This document shows positions 49,911-58,410 of a DNA stretch of 64,000 nt, in pieces. Below the pieces are notes generated by a model. The model saw only the letters and a list, made by a program, of their open reading frames with translations, was not told where the DNA came from and did no database searches. This DNA is from a bacterium (GTDB taxonomy: Bacteria; Zhuqueibacterota; QNDG01; JAGLOF01). The position numbers and the translations under genes are program-made. The first letter of the stretch is position 1. Every line of letters begins with the position of its first letter. The stretch lies in the NCBI GenBank assembly GCA_016934955.1, contig JAFGRY010000043.1, positions 1 through 64,000 of the forward strand. The letters run 5' to 3'.

Positions 49911-52046
49911 ATGAACCGCTCTACGAGATATACGGCCATTGTCACAGCGGGTTTGCTGATTATCATGTCAGCGGCCGGATGCAGCCGCAGACAGCCTCTT
50001 CCCCCGCCGGTTCCGCCGGATGCCGAACAACGGCCCCGGGAACTGACCATACACGGTCACACACGCATCGATAATTACTACTGGCTCAATCAGCGGGATG
50101 ATCCCGCGGTGATCGCGTATCTCGAAGCGGAAAACAGGTACAAGGACGCGATGCTGGCTCACACCGGGAACCTCCAGCGTGCTCTCTACGACGAGATCGT
50201 GGACCGTTTCCCGAAATCGGACGAATCAGTCCCTTACCTCGATAACGGCTATTATTACACGACGCGCTTCGAGAAAGACGCCGAGTATCCGCTGTACGTA
50301 CGCACGGCTGCCGGGGACGGAGGCCGGGAAGAGATCATTCTCGATGTCAATGCCCTGGCGGCCGGGTACCGGTATTACGCAGCCGCGGAGCTCACGATCA
50401 GCCCCGACAACCGCTACCTCTGCTTTGGAGAGGATACGCTCAGCCGCCGTAAATACACTATCAGGATCAAAGATCTGGAAACCGGCGACATGCTCGCCGA
50501 CCGCATTCCCAATACGACCGCCAATGCGGTGTGGGCCAATGACAGCAGAACGCTGTTCTACGCGACCAAGGATTCCACGCTCCGCCCCGATAAAATCTGG
50601 CGGCACCGCCGCGGCACCGACCCGTCCCAGGATGAACTCGTATACCATGAGAAAGACAACACATTCGATGTGCATGTCACCCGCTCAAAATCGGGCGTAT
50701 ATATCTTTATCAATGCCACCAGCACCCTCTCGTCCGAGGTCTGGTTCCTGGAAGCCGACACGCCCGCGGAGACGTTCAGACGGTTCCAGCGGCGGGGCGA
50801 TGACTTCGAGTATTCCGTTTTCCACCGCGGGGACCTGTTCTACATTCTGACCAACCACAAGGCCGAGAATTTCAAGCTGATGACCGCGCCGACGGACAGG
50901 TACGCCAAACGCTACTGGCGGGAGCTCATCCCCCATCGGCATGACGTACTCCTCCAGAACCTCGAGCTGTTCAACGATTACCTGGTGCTTCAGGAACGTA
51001 AAGAGGGGCTCAATCATCTGCGGATCATCGATCAGGAAAGCGGTGAAGATCACTACATCGAGTTCAGGGAAGACGCATATGTCGCATCCATCTCCGTGAA
51101 TAAAGAGATGGACAGTGACGTGCTTCGCTACAGTTATTCATCACTCACGACACCGAACTCGACCTTTGACTACACGATGAACACCCGTGAGACCAGACTT
51201 CTCAAGGAGGAGCCGGTCCTGGGCGGATTTGACAAGAACGATTACTCGTCGGAGCGTGTATTCGCCAGGGCCGATGACGGCACCATGGTGCCTGTTTCAC
51301 TGGTATACCGCAAGGGAATGCAGAAAAACGGCCGCAATCCGCTCCTGCTTTACGGATACGGTTCCTACGGCTACAGTATGGAGCCCCGGTTCAGTTCGGT
51401 ACGGCTCAGCCTGCTTGACCGGGGATTCATTTACGCCATCGCACACATCCGCGGCGGCCAGGAAATGGGCAGGTTCTGGTATGAAGAGGGAAAGCTCTTC
51501 AATAAACGCAACACCTTTACCGACTTCATCAATTGCGCTGAATACCTGGTGCATGAACAATACACCTCGCCCGCGTACCTCTTCGCCGAGGGCGGAAGCG
51601 CCGGCGGCCTGCTCATGGGCGCGGTCATCAATATGGCTCCCGAGCTCTTCAATGGTGTGATCGCGTCGGTACCCTTCGTCGATGTGGTCACCACCATGCT
51701 CGATGAAACCATTCCCCTGACCACAAGCGAATACGACGAGTGGGGCAATCCAAACAAGAAAGAGTACTACGACTACATGCTCTCCTATTCGCCCTATGAC
51801 AATGTGACGGCCCGGGACTATCCGGCCCTGCTGGTGACCACCGGGCTGCATGATTCCCAGGTACAGTACTGGGAACCCGCCAAGTGGGTTGCCAAACTGC
51901 GGGACCTGAAAACCGACGACAATCCGCTGCTCTTTCACATCAACATGGACTACGGGCATGGAGGCGCCTCGGGCCGATTTCAGCGCTATCGGGAAGTGGC
52001 CATGGAATACGCCTTTCTCCTCGACCGGCTGGGAATACATAAATAG
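49911..52046 (+). CDS. Prolyl oligopeptidase family protein, oligopeptidase B-like lipoprotein
   Basis: 711 residues. The signal ends in a lipobox, MSAAGCSRR, so the mature protein is likely lipid-anchored. The beta-propeller (about 75-430) is followed by the catalytic domain, with Ser in EGGSAGGLLMG near 565, Asp in VTTGLHDSQVQYWEPAKW and His in DYGHGGASGRF. RIDNYYWLNQRDDP near the start is typical of S9A oligopeptidase B. It cleaves short peptides after basic residues or proline, probably in the periplasm. GAGGAG upstream. Confidence 0.92.
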   Translation: MNRSTRYTAIVTAGLLIIMSAAGCSRRQPLPPPVPPDAEQRPRELTIHGHTRIDNYYWLNQRDDPAVIAYLEAENRYKDAMLAHTGNLQRALYDEIVDRFPKSDESVPYLDNGYYYTTRFEKDAEYPLYVRTAAGDGGREEIILDVNALAAGYRYYAAAELTISPDNRYLCFGEDTLSRRKYTIRIKDLETGDMLADRIPNTTANAVWANDSRTLFYATKDSTLRPDKIWRHRRGTDPSQDELVYHEKDNTFDVHVTRSKSGVYIFINATSTLSSEVWFLEADTPAETFRRFQRRGDDFEYSVFHRGDLFYILTNHKAENFKLMTAPTDRYAKRYWRELIPHRHDVLLQNLELFNDYLVLQERKEGLNHLRIIDQESGEDHYIEFREDAYVASISVNKEMDSDVLRYSYSSLTTPNSTFDYTMNTRETRLLKEEPVLGGFDKNDYSSERVFARADDGTMVPVSLVYRKGMQKNGRNPLLLYGYGSYGYSMEPRFSSVRLSLLDRGFIYAIAHIRGGQEMGRFWYEEGKLFNKRNTFTDFINCAEYLVHEQYTSPAYLFAEGGSAGGLLMGAVINMAPELFNGVIASVPFVDVVTTMLDETIPLTTSEYDEWGNPNKKEYYDYMLSYSPYDNVTARDYPALLVTTGLHDSQVQYWEPAKWVAKLRDLKTDDNPLLFHINMDYGHGGASGRFQRYREVAMEYAFLLDRLGIHK

Positions 52047-52056
52047 GATCCGGCTC

Positions 52057-53097
52057 ATGCAGACACGACTGATCCCCATTCTGTCCGCCTCGCTGATCTG
52101 CGCCTGTGCCGTACAGGCGCCGACACCGCTCACCATCGTTTTCCAGGAAACCCCGGTGAGCGCGAGCCTCCGGGGACTCTGCGCGGTCAGTGAATCGGTC
52201 GCCTGGGCAAGCGGCAGCGGCGGCACCGTCCTGCGCACCGTCGACGGTGGAGAAACATGGGAACTGATTCAGGTACCCGGTCATGAAGAGACCGATTTCA
52301 GGGATATCCATGGGTGGGACGACCGGCGGGCACTGATCATGGGTATCGGCAGTCCCGCGGTGTTTCTTCTCACGGAAGACGGCGGCGCCACCTGGACCAG
52401 CGTTTATGAAGACAGCCGCCCCGGCGTCTTTTTCGACGGTATGGCATTCTGGGATGAGACCCGCGGCATCGCCATGAGCGATCCGGTAGGAGGTGCATTT
52501 CTCCTCATCCGAACCGATGACGGGGCCCGCACCTGGTATCCCGTGGATGCCGGGGCGATACCGCCCCCCCTGGAGGGAGAGGCCGGATTCGCGGCCGGCG
52601 GCAGCGGTATCTGCGTGTTCGGCAGCGGGCACGCCTGGTTTGGAACCGGCGGATCAGGGGCGCGCGTGTTCTTCAGCGGTGACTGGGGCCGATCGTGGAC
52701 GGCGGCCGAAACACCGATCTCTTCCGGCAGGGCCTCCAGGGGCGTTTTTTCCGTTTATTTCTTTGATGCCGAACACGGGGTTGCCGTCGGCGGCGATTAC
52801 GCGGCCGACCGGGACTCGCTGAACTGCGCCGCCTTCAGCAGCGACGGGGGGAAAACGTGGGCATCACCGGAAATATTCCCCGCTGGCTTCAGAAGCGGGG
52901 TGAGCGCGGCGCTGGTCAACGGCGCCGGCATGCTGGTAGCGGTGGGCACCTCCGGGATCAGCAGCTCCCGTACCCTGGGCCGGACCTGGGCCCCTGTGGA
53001 TACGGTTGCGTATCATGCAGTCTCGTTCTGCCCGTCCGGAACGACAGGATGGATGGCGGGCGGCAACGGCCGCATCGCCCGTCTGATATACGAATAA
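52057..53097 (+). CDS. Ycf48/BNR-repeat propeller protein, exported
   Basis: 346 residues from ATG 52057. A lipoprotein-like signal (LIPILSASLICACAVQA) is followed by sialidase/BNR-type repeats: VLRTVDGGETWELIQ, LLTEDGGATWTSVYE, FFSGDWGRSWTAAE and FSSDGGKTWASP. This is the seven-bladed propeller of Ycf48-like proteins, known in photosystem assembly but common in non-phototrophs with unknown roles, perhaps as binding scaffolds. It follows the peptidase by ten bases and precedes an acyltransferase, likely one operon. Confidence 0.82.
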   Translation: MQTRLIPILSASLICACAVQAPTPLTIVFQETPVSASLRGLCAVSESVAWASGSGGTVLRTVDGGETWELIQVPGHEETDFRDIHGWDDRRALIMGIGSPAVFLLTEDGGATWTSVYEDSRPGVFFDGMAFWDETRGIAMSDPVGGAFLLIRTDDGARTWYPVDAGAIPPPLEGEAGFAAGGSGICVFGSGHAWFGTGGSGARVFFSGDWGRSWTAAETPISSGRASRGVFSVYFFDAEHGVAVGGDYAADRDSLNCAAFSSDGGKTWASPEIFPAGFRSGVSAALVNGAGMLVAVGTSGISSSRTLGRTWAPVDTVAYHAVSFCPSGTTGWMAGGNGRIARLIYE

Positions 53098-53111
53098 TCT
53101 GGAGATACGCC

Positions 53112-53897
53112 TTGGCTGAACAATCACACATACTTACCTTCCAGGATGAGTACCACACACCGGAAGGGAATAAAGCGGCGCTGGCGCGCCTGTCCGGCGG
53201 ACTGGTGTACTACCCTGTCGTCCTCTCGGTAATCATCGAAGGATCCAGACTCGGGAAGCGGGGTCTTTACGACGATGTGGAGTGGACAAAATCAAGCCTC
53301 AGGCTCATGCGGGCCATGGAAGCGGCGGGAGGACGGTTCCATATTGAGCACATGGACGCCTACAAGACCCTCGACGGCCCCTGTGTTTTTGTCGGCAACC
53401 ATATGAGCACCCTCGAAACCTTCATGCTCCCCTGCTTGATCGAGCCCTTTCGGCCCATGACCTTTGTCATTAAAAAGAGTCTTTCGACGGTACCGGTGTT
53501 CAGGCATCTCATGAATGCCAGGAATCCCATCGTTGTGAGCCGGACCAATCCCCGCCAGGATCTGAAAATCATGCTCACCGAAGGGACCGCCCACCTTAAA
53601 AACGGCACCTCGGTTGTCATTTTTCCCCAGACAACCCGCAGCAGCATCTTCGATCCCGCTGCATTCAATTCCATCGGCGTCAAGCTTGCCGAGAGAGCGG
53701 AAGTGCCGGTCATTCCCATCGCCCTCAAAACCGATGCCATGCCCAACGGTAAATTGATCAAGGATTTCGGAAAACTGGACACATCGAAGGATATCCATTT
53801 CGCCTTCGGAGATCCGCTGCAGGTGCGGGGTAACGCCCGCGAGATTCACCAGGAGATAATTGATTTCATCATCGATAAACTCTTCCGGTGGCGATAG
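53112..53897 (+). CDS. Phospholipid/glycerol acyltransferase with HX4E variant motif
   Basis: 261 residues from a TTG at 53112, seven bases after GGAG. FVGNHMSTLETFMLP corresponds to the acyltransferase motif I (NHX4D), but the acidic residue is Glu. VVSRTNPRQDLKIML and VVIFPQTTRSSIFD (motif III, normally FPEGTRS) and EVPVIPIALKT complete the PlsC-like set. It would add an acyl chain to lysophosphatidic acid or a similar acceptor at the inner membrane. The Gly-to-Thr and Glu-to-Gln changes in motif III are also unusual, so a different acceptor or lower activity is possible. An ORF extension upstream overlaps the propeller gene and is not used. Confidence 0.8.
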   Translation: MAEQSHILTFQDEYHTPEGNKAALARLSGGLVYYPVVLSVIIEGSRLGKRGLYDDVEWTKSSLRLMRAMEAAGGRFHIEHMDAYKTLDGPCVFVGNHMSTLETFMLPCLIEPFRPMTFVIKKSLSTVPVFRHLMNARNPIVVSRTNPRQDLKIMLTEGTAHLKNGTSVVIFPQTTRSSIFDPAAFNSIGVKLAERAEVPVIPIALKTDAMPNGKLIKDFGKLDTSKDIHFAFGDPLQVRGNAREIHQEIIDFIIDKLFRWR

Positions 53898-53901
53898 CGT
53901 C

Positions 53902-54321
53902 ATGCTCCATATCAGCGCCGGGCTCGCCATTCCGGAAAAGGAGTTGCAGGAGACGTTCATCAGGGCGGCGGGGCCCGGGGGTCAGCATGTAAACAAAACA
54001 TCTACCGCGGTTCAGCTGCGCTTCAACGCGCAGGCATCGGCGGCGCTGAGCGATCCGGTCCGGCAGCGGCTTCTCGCCCTCGCCGGAAACAGGGCCACCG
54101 CCCGGGGGGAAATCGTTATCGAAGCCTCCCGGTTCCGCAGCCGGGAGCTGAACCGGAACGATGCCAGGCATCGATTGAAATTACTTGTCCGGGAGGCGTG
54201 TAAAAAGCCCCTGATACGAAAACCGACACGCCCGACCCGGACAGCGAAGGAAAAACGGCTCACGCAAAAAAGGCTGCAGGCGCTGAAAAAAAGCGCCCGC
54301 AGAAAACCGGATCCGGACTGA
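53902..54321 (+). CDS. arfB: Ribosome-rescue peptidyl-tRNA hydrolase ArfB (release-factor-like)
   Basis: 139 residues from ATG 53902. The GGQ motif is in RAAGPGGQHVNKTSTAVQLR, followed by EASRFRSRELNRNDARHRL and a Lys/Arg-rich tail (TRTAKEKRLTQKRLQALKKS) that would sit in the empty mRNA channel. ArfB frees stalled ribosomes by hydrolysing the peptidyl-tRNA. It lacks the codon-reading domain of RF1/RF2. The gap to the acyltransferase is four bases. Confidence 0.92.
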   Translation: MLHISAGLAIPEKELQETFIRAAGPGGQHVNKTSTAVQLRFNAQASAALSDPVRQRLLALAGNRATARGEIVIEASRFRSRELNRNDARHRLKLLVREACKKPLIRKPTRPTRTAKEKRLTQKRLQALKKSARRKPDPD

Positions 54322-54375
54322 CACATTCCGGATGCCAGAGATGCTGCCTGACGGCAGCGCAAGGAGGGTCCACCC

Positions 54376-55230
54376 ATGAAAAAAAGAATTGTATTGCTGG
54401 CGGCGGTGTTTGTCGCTCTGCTCGTAAGCAGCTGCATCGACACGACCACGGTCGTTTCGGTAAAAAAAGACGGGAGCGGCACGGTTACCGAAACACTCTT
54501 CTTCGACAGCTCGGTTAAAGAGATGATGGAAGGCATGGCCGCTCAATTCGGCGAGGATAAGGAGGGTGATGAAAAAAGCGACGACCTGATCGACATCGAT
54601 GAGTACAAGGAGAAAGTATCCCATTATGGTGAAGGGGTTACATTTGTCTCAGCGGAAAAAGTGATGAGGGAAGACGGTGCCGAAGGCGTGAAAGTTGTGT
54701 ACGCCTTTTCCGATATCAACAAGCTCAGGGTAAGCACCGAACCGGACAATCCCATGGACGGTGCCATGGGTGACACGGATACTGAAGGAGAAGAAAACAA
54801 GGAACCCATCACGTTTGCCTTCCAGAAGGGGAAAAATCCGGTGCTTACTATCTACATGCCCCATGATCAGGATGAAGAGAAATATGAAGAAGACGCTGAA
54901 GAAGATGATGCCGGCGAGCCGGATATGTCGGGCATGGGTCTGGCGATGATGAGGCCCTTCCTGAAAGGGCTGAGAATGAAAATCGCCGTCGAACTCGCAG
55001 ACGGCCGTATCGCAAAGACCACTGCGGCACATGTTCAGAACTATGAAGGCAAGGACACCATCACGCTGCTGGAAATGGATTTCGGCAAGATCATGGAAGA
55101 TGAGAAGAACCTGGAGAAACTCGGTGATCTGGAAAAAATAAAGAATCCTTCAGTGGCGCTGGAGAAAATGAAAGACCTGCCCGGCTTCAAAGCCGAAACG
55201 TCTGAAGAAATATCAGTCACAATCAAATAA
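54376..55230 (+). CDS. Lipoprotein of unknown function
   Basis: 284 residues. A clear lipobox, LLVSSCIDTT, ends the signal. Residues 25-45 (TTVVSVKKDGSGTVTETLFF) are a beta-hairpin start seen in a family of FCB lipoproteins. The middle (150-180) is highly acidic (EEKYEEDAEEDDAGEPD), and a helical, charged tail follows. No catalytic motif is seen. Strong AAGGAGG before the ATG. Confidence 0.7.
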   Translation: MKKRIVLLAAVFVALLVSSCIDTTTVVSVKKDGSGTVTETLFFDSSVKEMMEGMAAQFGEDKEGDEKSDDLIDIDEYKEKVSHYGEGVTFVSAEKVMREDGAEGVKVVYAFSDINKLRVSTEPDNPMDGAMGDTDTEGEENKEPITFAFQKGKNPVLTIYMPHDQDEEKYEEDAEEDDAGEPDMSGMGLAMMRPFLKGLRMKIAVELADGRIAKTTAAHVQNYEGKDTITLLEMDFGKIMEDEKNLEKLGDLEKIKNPSVALEKMKDLPGFKAETSEEISVTIK

Positions 55231-55336
55231 CCAGCGTCGGAACAGCGGATTGCCAGGCGGCCCGGGGTGTTCCCCGGGCTGCTCCATTTATATTCGATCG
55301 ACCTATAGCGCACCCCGACCGCAAGGAGAAAACCGT

Positions 55337-56302
55337 ATGGCCTTTCGCATGCAGGTACTGATCATGTTCGTTTCCCTGGTCCTGGGGCCGTGCTGCAGCC
55401 CGGACCGCAGCAATCCGGCGTCGATCACCGACTTCGGGCTCACCGCCACCGGAGTCTATCTGTACTACCGTGACCTCGCCGCGGCCGAAACATTTTACAC
55501 CGTCACCCTCGGTCTCGAGGTGACCGCAGATTACGGTTTTGCCAAAACAGTGCGGGTCGCCGGTGGTTCCTACCTTTTCCTCGTGGATGCCGGCCGAAGA
55601 AAAAACGCCGGCACAGAGCCGAAAACCGTGGCCGTCGCGCTGCTCACTGACCAGCTCGAACAGTGGTATCACTACCTTGAGCGTCAGCATATCCCGATGA
55701 GATACCGGCTGACCGCCGATACGGGAAATCCTCATGACGGATTCGTCGCCGTGGATCCGGAAGGGTATCTTCTTGAATTCGAACGGTTCAATCCGCATCC
55801 GGAAAACAGCCGTCTCCTTCCCCGCCTGGACACACTTCCCCGCATTCCCGTTTCGCCCGCCCCTGACATGGAACGCCCCCCGGGGTTGTCGTTTCACGGC
55901 ATGATCACCTGGCTTTATTACCGGGACATGGAGGAGATACGGCGATTCTATGAAACGGCACTGGGCTTGCCCCTGGCCGCTGATCAGGGCTGGGCCTGTA
56001 TATACCATGCATCTGGATCGGGGTATGTCGGCCTGGTAGACGGGAAACGGGGAATGCACCCCTGGACCGGCTCGAAAGCGGTCAAAATCGGCTTCATTAT
56101 GAGCGATCCCGGGGACTGGCTGGCAGCGGTCACACAGGACACTCTCATCCCGCTGCTCAACGGCAGCTGTATCTGGGATCGTGACGGTCGTTGCGACGCG
56201 TTCATCGGTGTCGATCCCGGCGGGTACCATCTGGAATTCAACCGCCCCTTTCCGCACGGGGAAAGCGAACGGCTCATGACGATTCGGGAGAACAAGCAGT
56301 GA
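55337..56302 (+). CDS. Lipoprotein with two VOC (glyoxalase-like) modules
   Basis: 321 residues from ATG 55337, after AAGGAG. A short lipoprotein-type signal (FVSLVLGPCCSPD) is followed by two related modules: about 32-150 (GVYLYYRDLAAAETFYTVTL, FVAVDPEGYLLEFERF) and 190-312 (TWLYYRDMEEIRRFYETALG, IGVDPGGYHLEFNRPF). Tandem VOC modules form one metal-binding cup. Substrate unknown. It overlaps the next gene at GTGA. Confidence 0.8.
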   Translation: MAFRMQVLIMFVSLVLGPCCSPDRSNPASITDFGLTATGVYLYYRDLAAAETFYTVTLGLEVTADYGFAKTVRVAGGSYLFLVDAGRRKNAGTEPKTVAVALLTDQLEQWYHYLERQHIPMRYRLTADTGNPHDGFVAVDPEGYLLEFERFNPHPENSRLLPRLDTLPRIPVSPAPDMERPPGLSFHGMITWLYYRDMEEIRRFYETALGLPLAADQGWACIYHASGSGYVGLVDGKRGMHPWTGSKAVKIGFIMSDPGDWLAAVTQDTLIPLLNGSCIWDRDGRCDAFIGVDPGGYHLEFNRPFPHGESERLMTIRENKQ

Positions 56303-56670
56303 AAATACTCAATCCATTCAGGGGCGGCGGCAGGGAACTGGATATTGGCGACCTGGCCGAGGTGCTGGAGTTCATGCTGATTCCCGGCGAATCGGTACGG
56401 CGGGCCTACCGCCTGGGTGAACAGGTGATCGTGTTCACCGATAAACGGCTGCTCACTGCCCCCTTCCGGGGGGCAACGAAAAAGAGGACGGAATTCCGGT
56501 CCATTCCCTACCGCAGTATTCTCGATTTCGAGAAAACGACGGCGGGACGCGGCGACATCATCCTTACCCTCAGGATCGCCGGAACGAGGGAACACCTGCA
56601 GCTGCATTTCAGCGACGATATGATGGCGGTCGACTGTTACCGTGAACTGAGCAAACAGGTGCTGCGGTGA
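56299..56670 (+). CDS. Bacterial PH-domain protein
   Basis: 123 residues from GTG 56299, overlapping the upstream stop (GTGA). GDLAEVLEFMLIPGESVRRA, VIVFTDKRLLTAPFRG, EFRSIPYRSILDFEKTTAG and LQLHFSDDMMAVDCYREL match the small bPH (PF08000-like) family. Their role is unclear; some bind membranes or form oligomeric rings. Translationally coupled to both neighbours. Confidence 0.82.
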   Translation: MKILNPFRGGGRELDIGDLAEVLEFMLIPGESVRRAYRLGEQVIVFTDKRLLTAPFRGATKKRTEFRSIPYRSILDFEKTTAGRGDIILTLRIAGTREHLQLHFSDDMMAVDCYRELSKQVLR

Positions 56671-57833
56671 CCGCTCGCTGTCGTCACCACACCCCGCACG
56701 GCGGCGTCAGCGCAGTCCTGTGTGTATGGATCGGTGCCGTCATTGTATCATGGGGCTGCGGGTGCGCCGACCCGCCGAGCTGCACCTCTTCGTACAGCGA
56801 CGGGACCGAGTACATACATAACACCGGCCCGGGATACTGGAAACACAGGGGGAAGATGCTGCTCACTGAAGTGGCGGTATACGGTGATATCGGCATCGGT
56901 GAGGGATATCTCACCACTCCCGATAACGTGGTGGTTGATGCGGCGGGGCACGTCTATATCACGGACAGCCGGGAATACTGCATAAAAAAATACAGTGCCG
57001 ACGGCACCTTTCTCGGCCGTTTCGGCAGTCAGGGCCAGGGACCGGGGGAATGTATCGCCCAGCCTTTCTTGCTCACGCTCACCAATGACAGTCTGCTCTG
57101 CACGGCTTCACTGATAGAGATTCACCTGTTCACCCTGGATGGAGAGTTTGTCAGAGGGTATACCCTGACCACGATGACCGGCTACGGGTCCATCGTCATT
57201 TCCAGCCTTGCGGGCCTGCAGTATCTGTATATTACGAGGGCGGCTTACGTCATTACCGCCTCTTCCCCACCCGGTGTTTCCCCTCCGGGTCTCCTGCGAA
57301 TCAATGAGAGAGGAAAAGTCGACACCGCTTTCGGAAGCATGCAGCCGCTGGGAACAATCGACGGGACCGTGCAGTTCGCGGATCACCTGGTCACCCGCTT
57401 CAGTGACAGTACGCTGGCGGCGTGGAATTCCTATCCCTACCGTATTCTATTTTACGATGAAGCGGGCCGTCTGGTTCGCAGGGTCACCAGAGATCACGAA
57501 CGGTTCAGCGCTCCTGCGGTGCGAACCCATACCGATGGCTCCGGCGCACGGCAATCCCGGTATATTGCCGGATGCCAGATGTATGCCGTGCTTCCGCTGC
57601 CGGATGGATCGTTTCTTGTTTCGTCCGTCGACTGGAACTCGTTTCATGAGGGCACCTGGGATATCATATATGATCTCTACGATGCCGGGGGAAGATTTCT
57701 CCAGGCGTTTCTCCGCACGCTCGAAACCTGCGAGATCAGATATATCGACCAAAAAGGATTTGCCTACACGCTCTCATCCCGTGACGATCAGCCGGTGATT
57801 ATCAAAAACCGGCTGGATTTTGTATGTGAATAA
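56667..57833 (+). CDS. Exported six-bladed beta-propeller (NHL/BF4221-like) protein
   Basis: 388 residues from GTG 56667, overlapping the previous stop by GTGA. A hydrophobic start (VLCVWIGAVIVSWGCGCADPP) looks like a lipoprotein signal. LTTPDNVVVDAAGHVYITDS and KYSADGTFLGRFGSQGQGPG are typical blades of six-bladed propeller lipoproteins common in Bacteroidota relatives. Probably surface or periplasmic; ligand unknown. Confidence 0.8.
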   Translation: MTARCRHHTPHGGVSAVLCVWIGAVIVSWGCGCADPPSCTSSYSDGTEYIHNTGPGYWKHRGKMLLTEVAVYGDIGIGEGYLTTPDNVVVDAAGHVYITDSREYCIKKYSADGTFLGRFGSQGQGPGECIAQPFLLTLTNDSLLCTASLIEIHLFTLDGEFVRGYTLTTMTGYGSIVISSLAGLQYLYITRAAYVITASSPPGVSPPGLLRINERGKVDTAFGSMQPLGTIDGTVQFADHLVTRFSDSTLAAWNSYPYRILFYDEAGRLVRRVTRDHERFSAPAVRTHTDGSGARQSRYIAGCQMYAVLPLPDGSFLVSSVDWNSFHEGTWDIIYDLYDAGGRFLQAFLRTLETCEIRYIDQKGFAYTLSSRDDQPVIIKNRLDFVCE

Positions 57834-57887
57834 CCGTATCTTGTCAGACGGGTGCGGAAAAAACGGGTAACAGCGGAGAAAGAACCT

Positions 57888-58382
57888 ATGACCATACGAG
57901 TAATCATCACCGGCGGCACGTTCGACAAGAAATACGACGAGATCAAGGGAGAACTCACGTTCAGTGAATCCCACCTGCCCCGCATTCTCGAGCAGGTGCG
58001 CTGCCGGGCGCCCTACGAACTCGAGATCAACCAGCTCAAGGACAGCCTGGACATGAAGGAGGCATGCCGGCGGTCGATCCTGGAAAGCTGCTCACGTTCC
58101 CGGGAAACACGAATTATCATCACCCACGGAACGGACACCATGCAGCAGACCGCCGAACTGATCGGCAAAGCCGGGCTGGACAAAACCATTGTCCTCACCG
58201 GGGCCATGATCCCCTATTCGGTATCCGGCAGCGATGCGCTCTTCAATCTCGGCTTCGCCTTCAGCGCCGTGCAGTCGCTCCCCGCCGGTGTCTACATCGC
58301 CATGAACGGTCTGATTTTCACCTGGGACAATGTCCGCAAGGATAAGGAACGGGGCATTTTCACGGCCGCACACCACACGTGA
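57888..58382 (+). CDS. Asparaginase N-terminal domain protein (short)
   Basis: 164 residues from ATG 57888, behind GGAGAAAG. IITGGTFDKKYDE holds the first catalytic Thr of L-asparaginases (TGGT), and IIITHGTDTMQQTAELIG the second (HGTDT). DKTIVLTGAMIPYSVSGSDA then follows. True asparaginases have about 330 residues; the whole C-terminal domain is missing, and this compact form recurs in diverse bacteria as a separate family of unknown substrate. The stop at 58382 is followed directly by the next gene's ribosome site, so the short form is not a visible frameshift. Confidence 0.82.
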   Translation: MTIRVIITGGTFDKKYDEIKGELTFSESHLPRILEQVRCRAPYELEINQLKDSLDMKEACRRSILESCSRSRETRIIITHGTDTMQQTAELIGKAGLDKTIVLTGAMIPYSVSGSDALFNLGFAFSAVQSLPAGVYIAMNGLIFTWDNVRKDKERGIFTAAHHT

Positions 58383-58410
58383 CACCCGCGTGTCAGCAGG
58401 GAGATAACAG

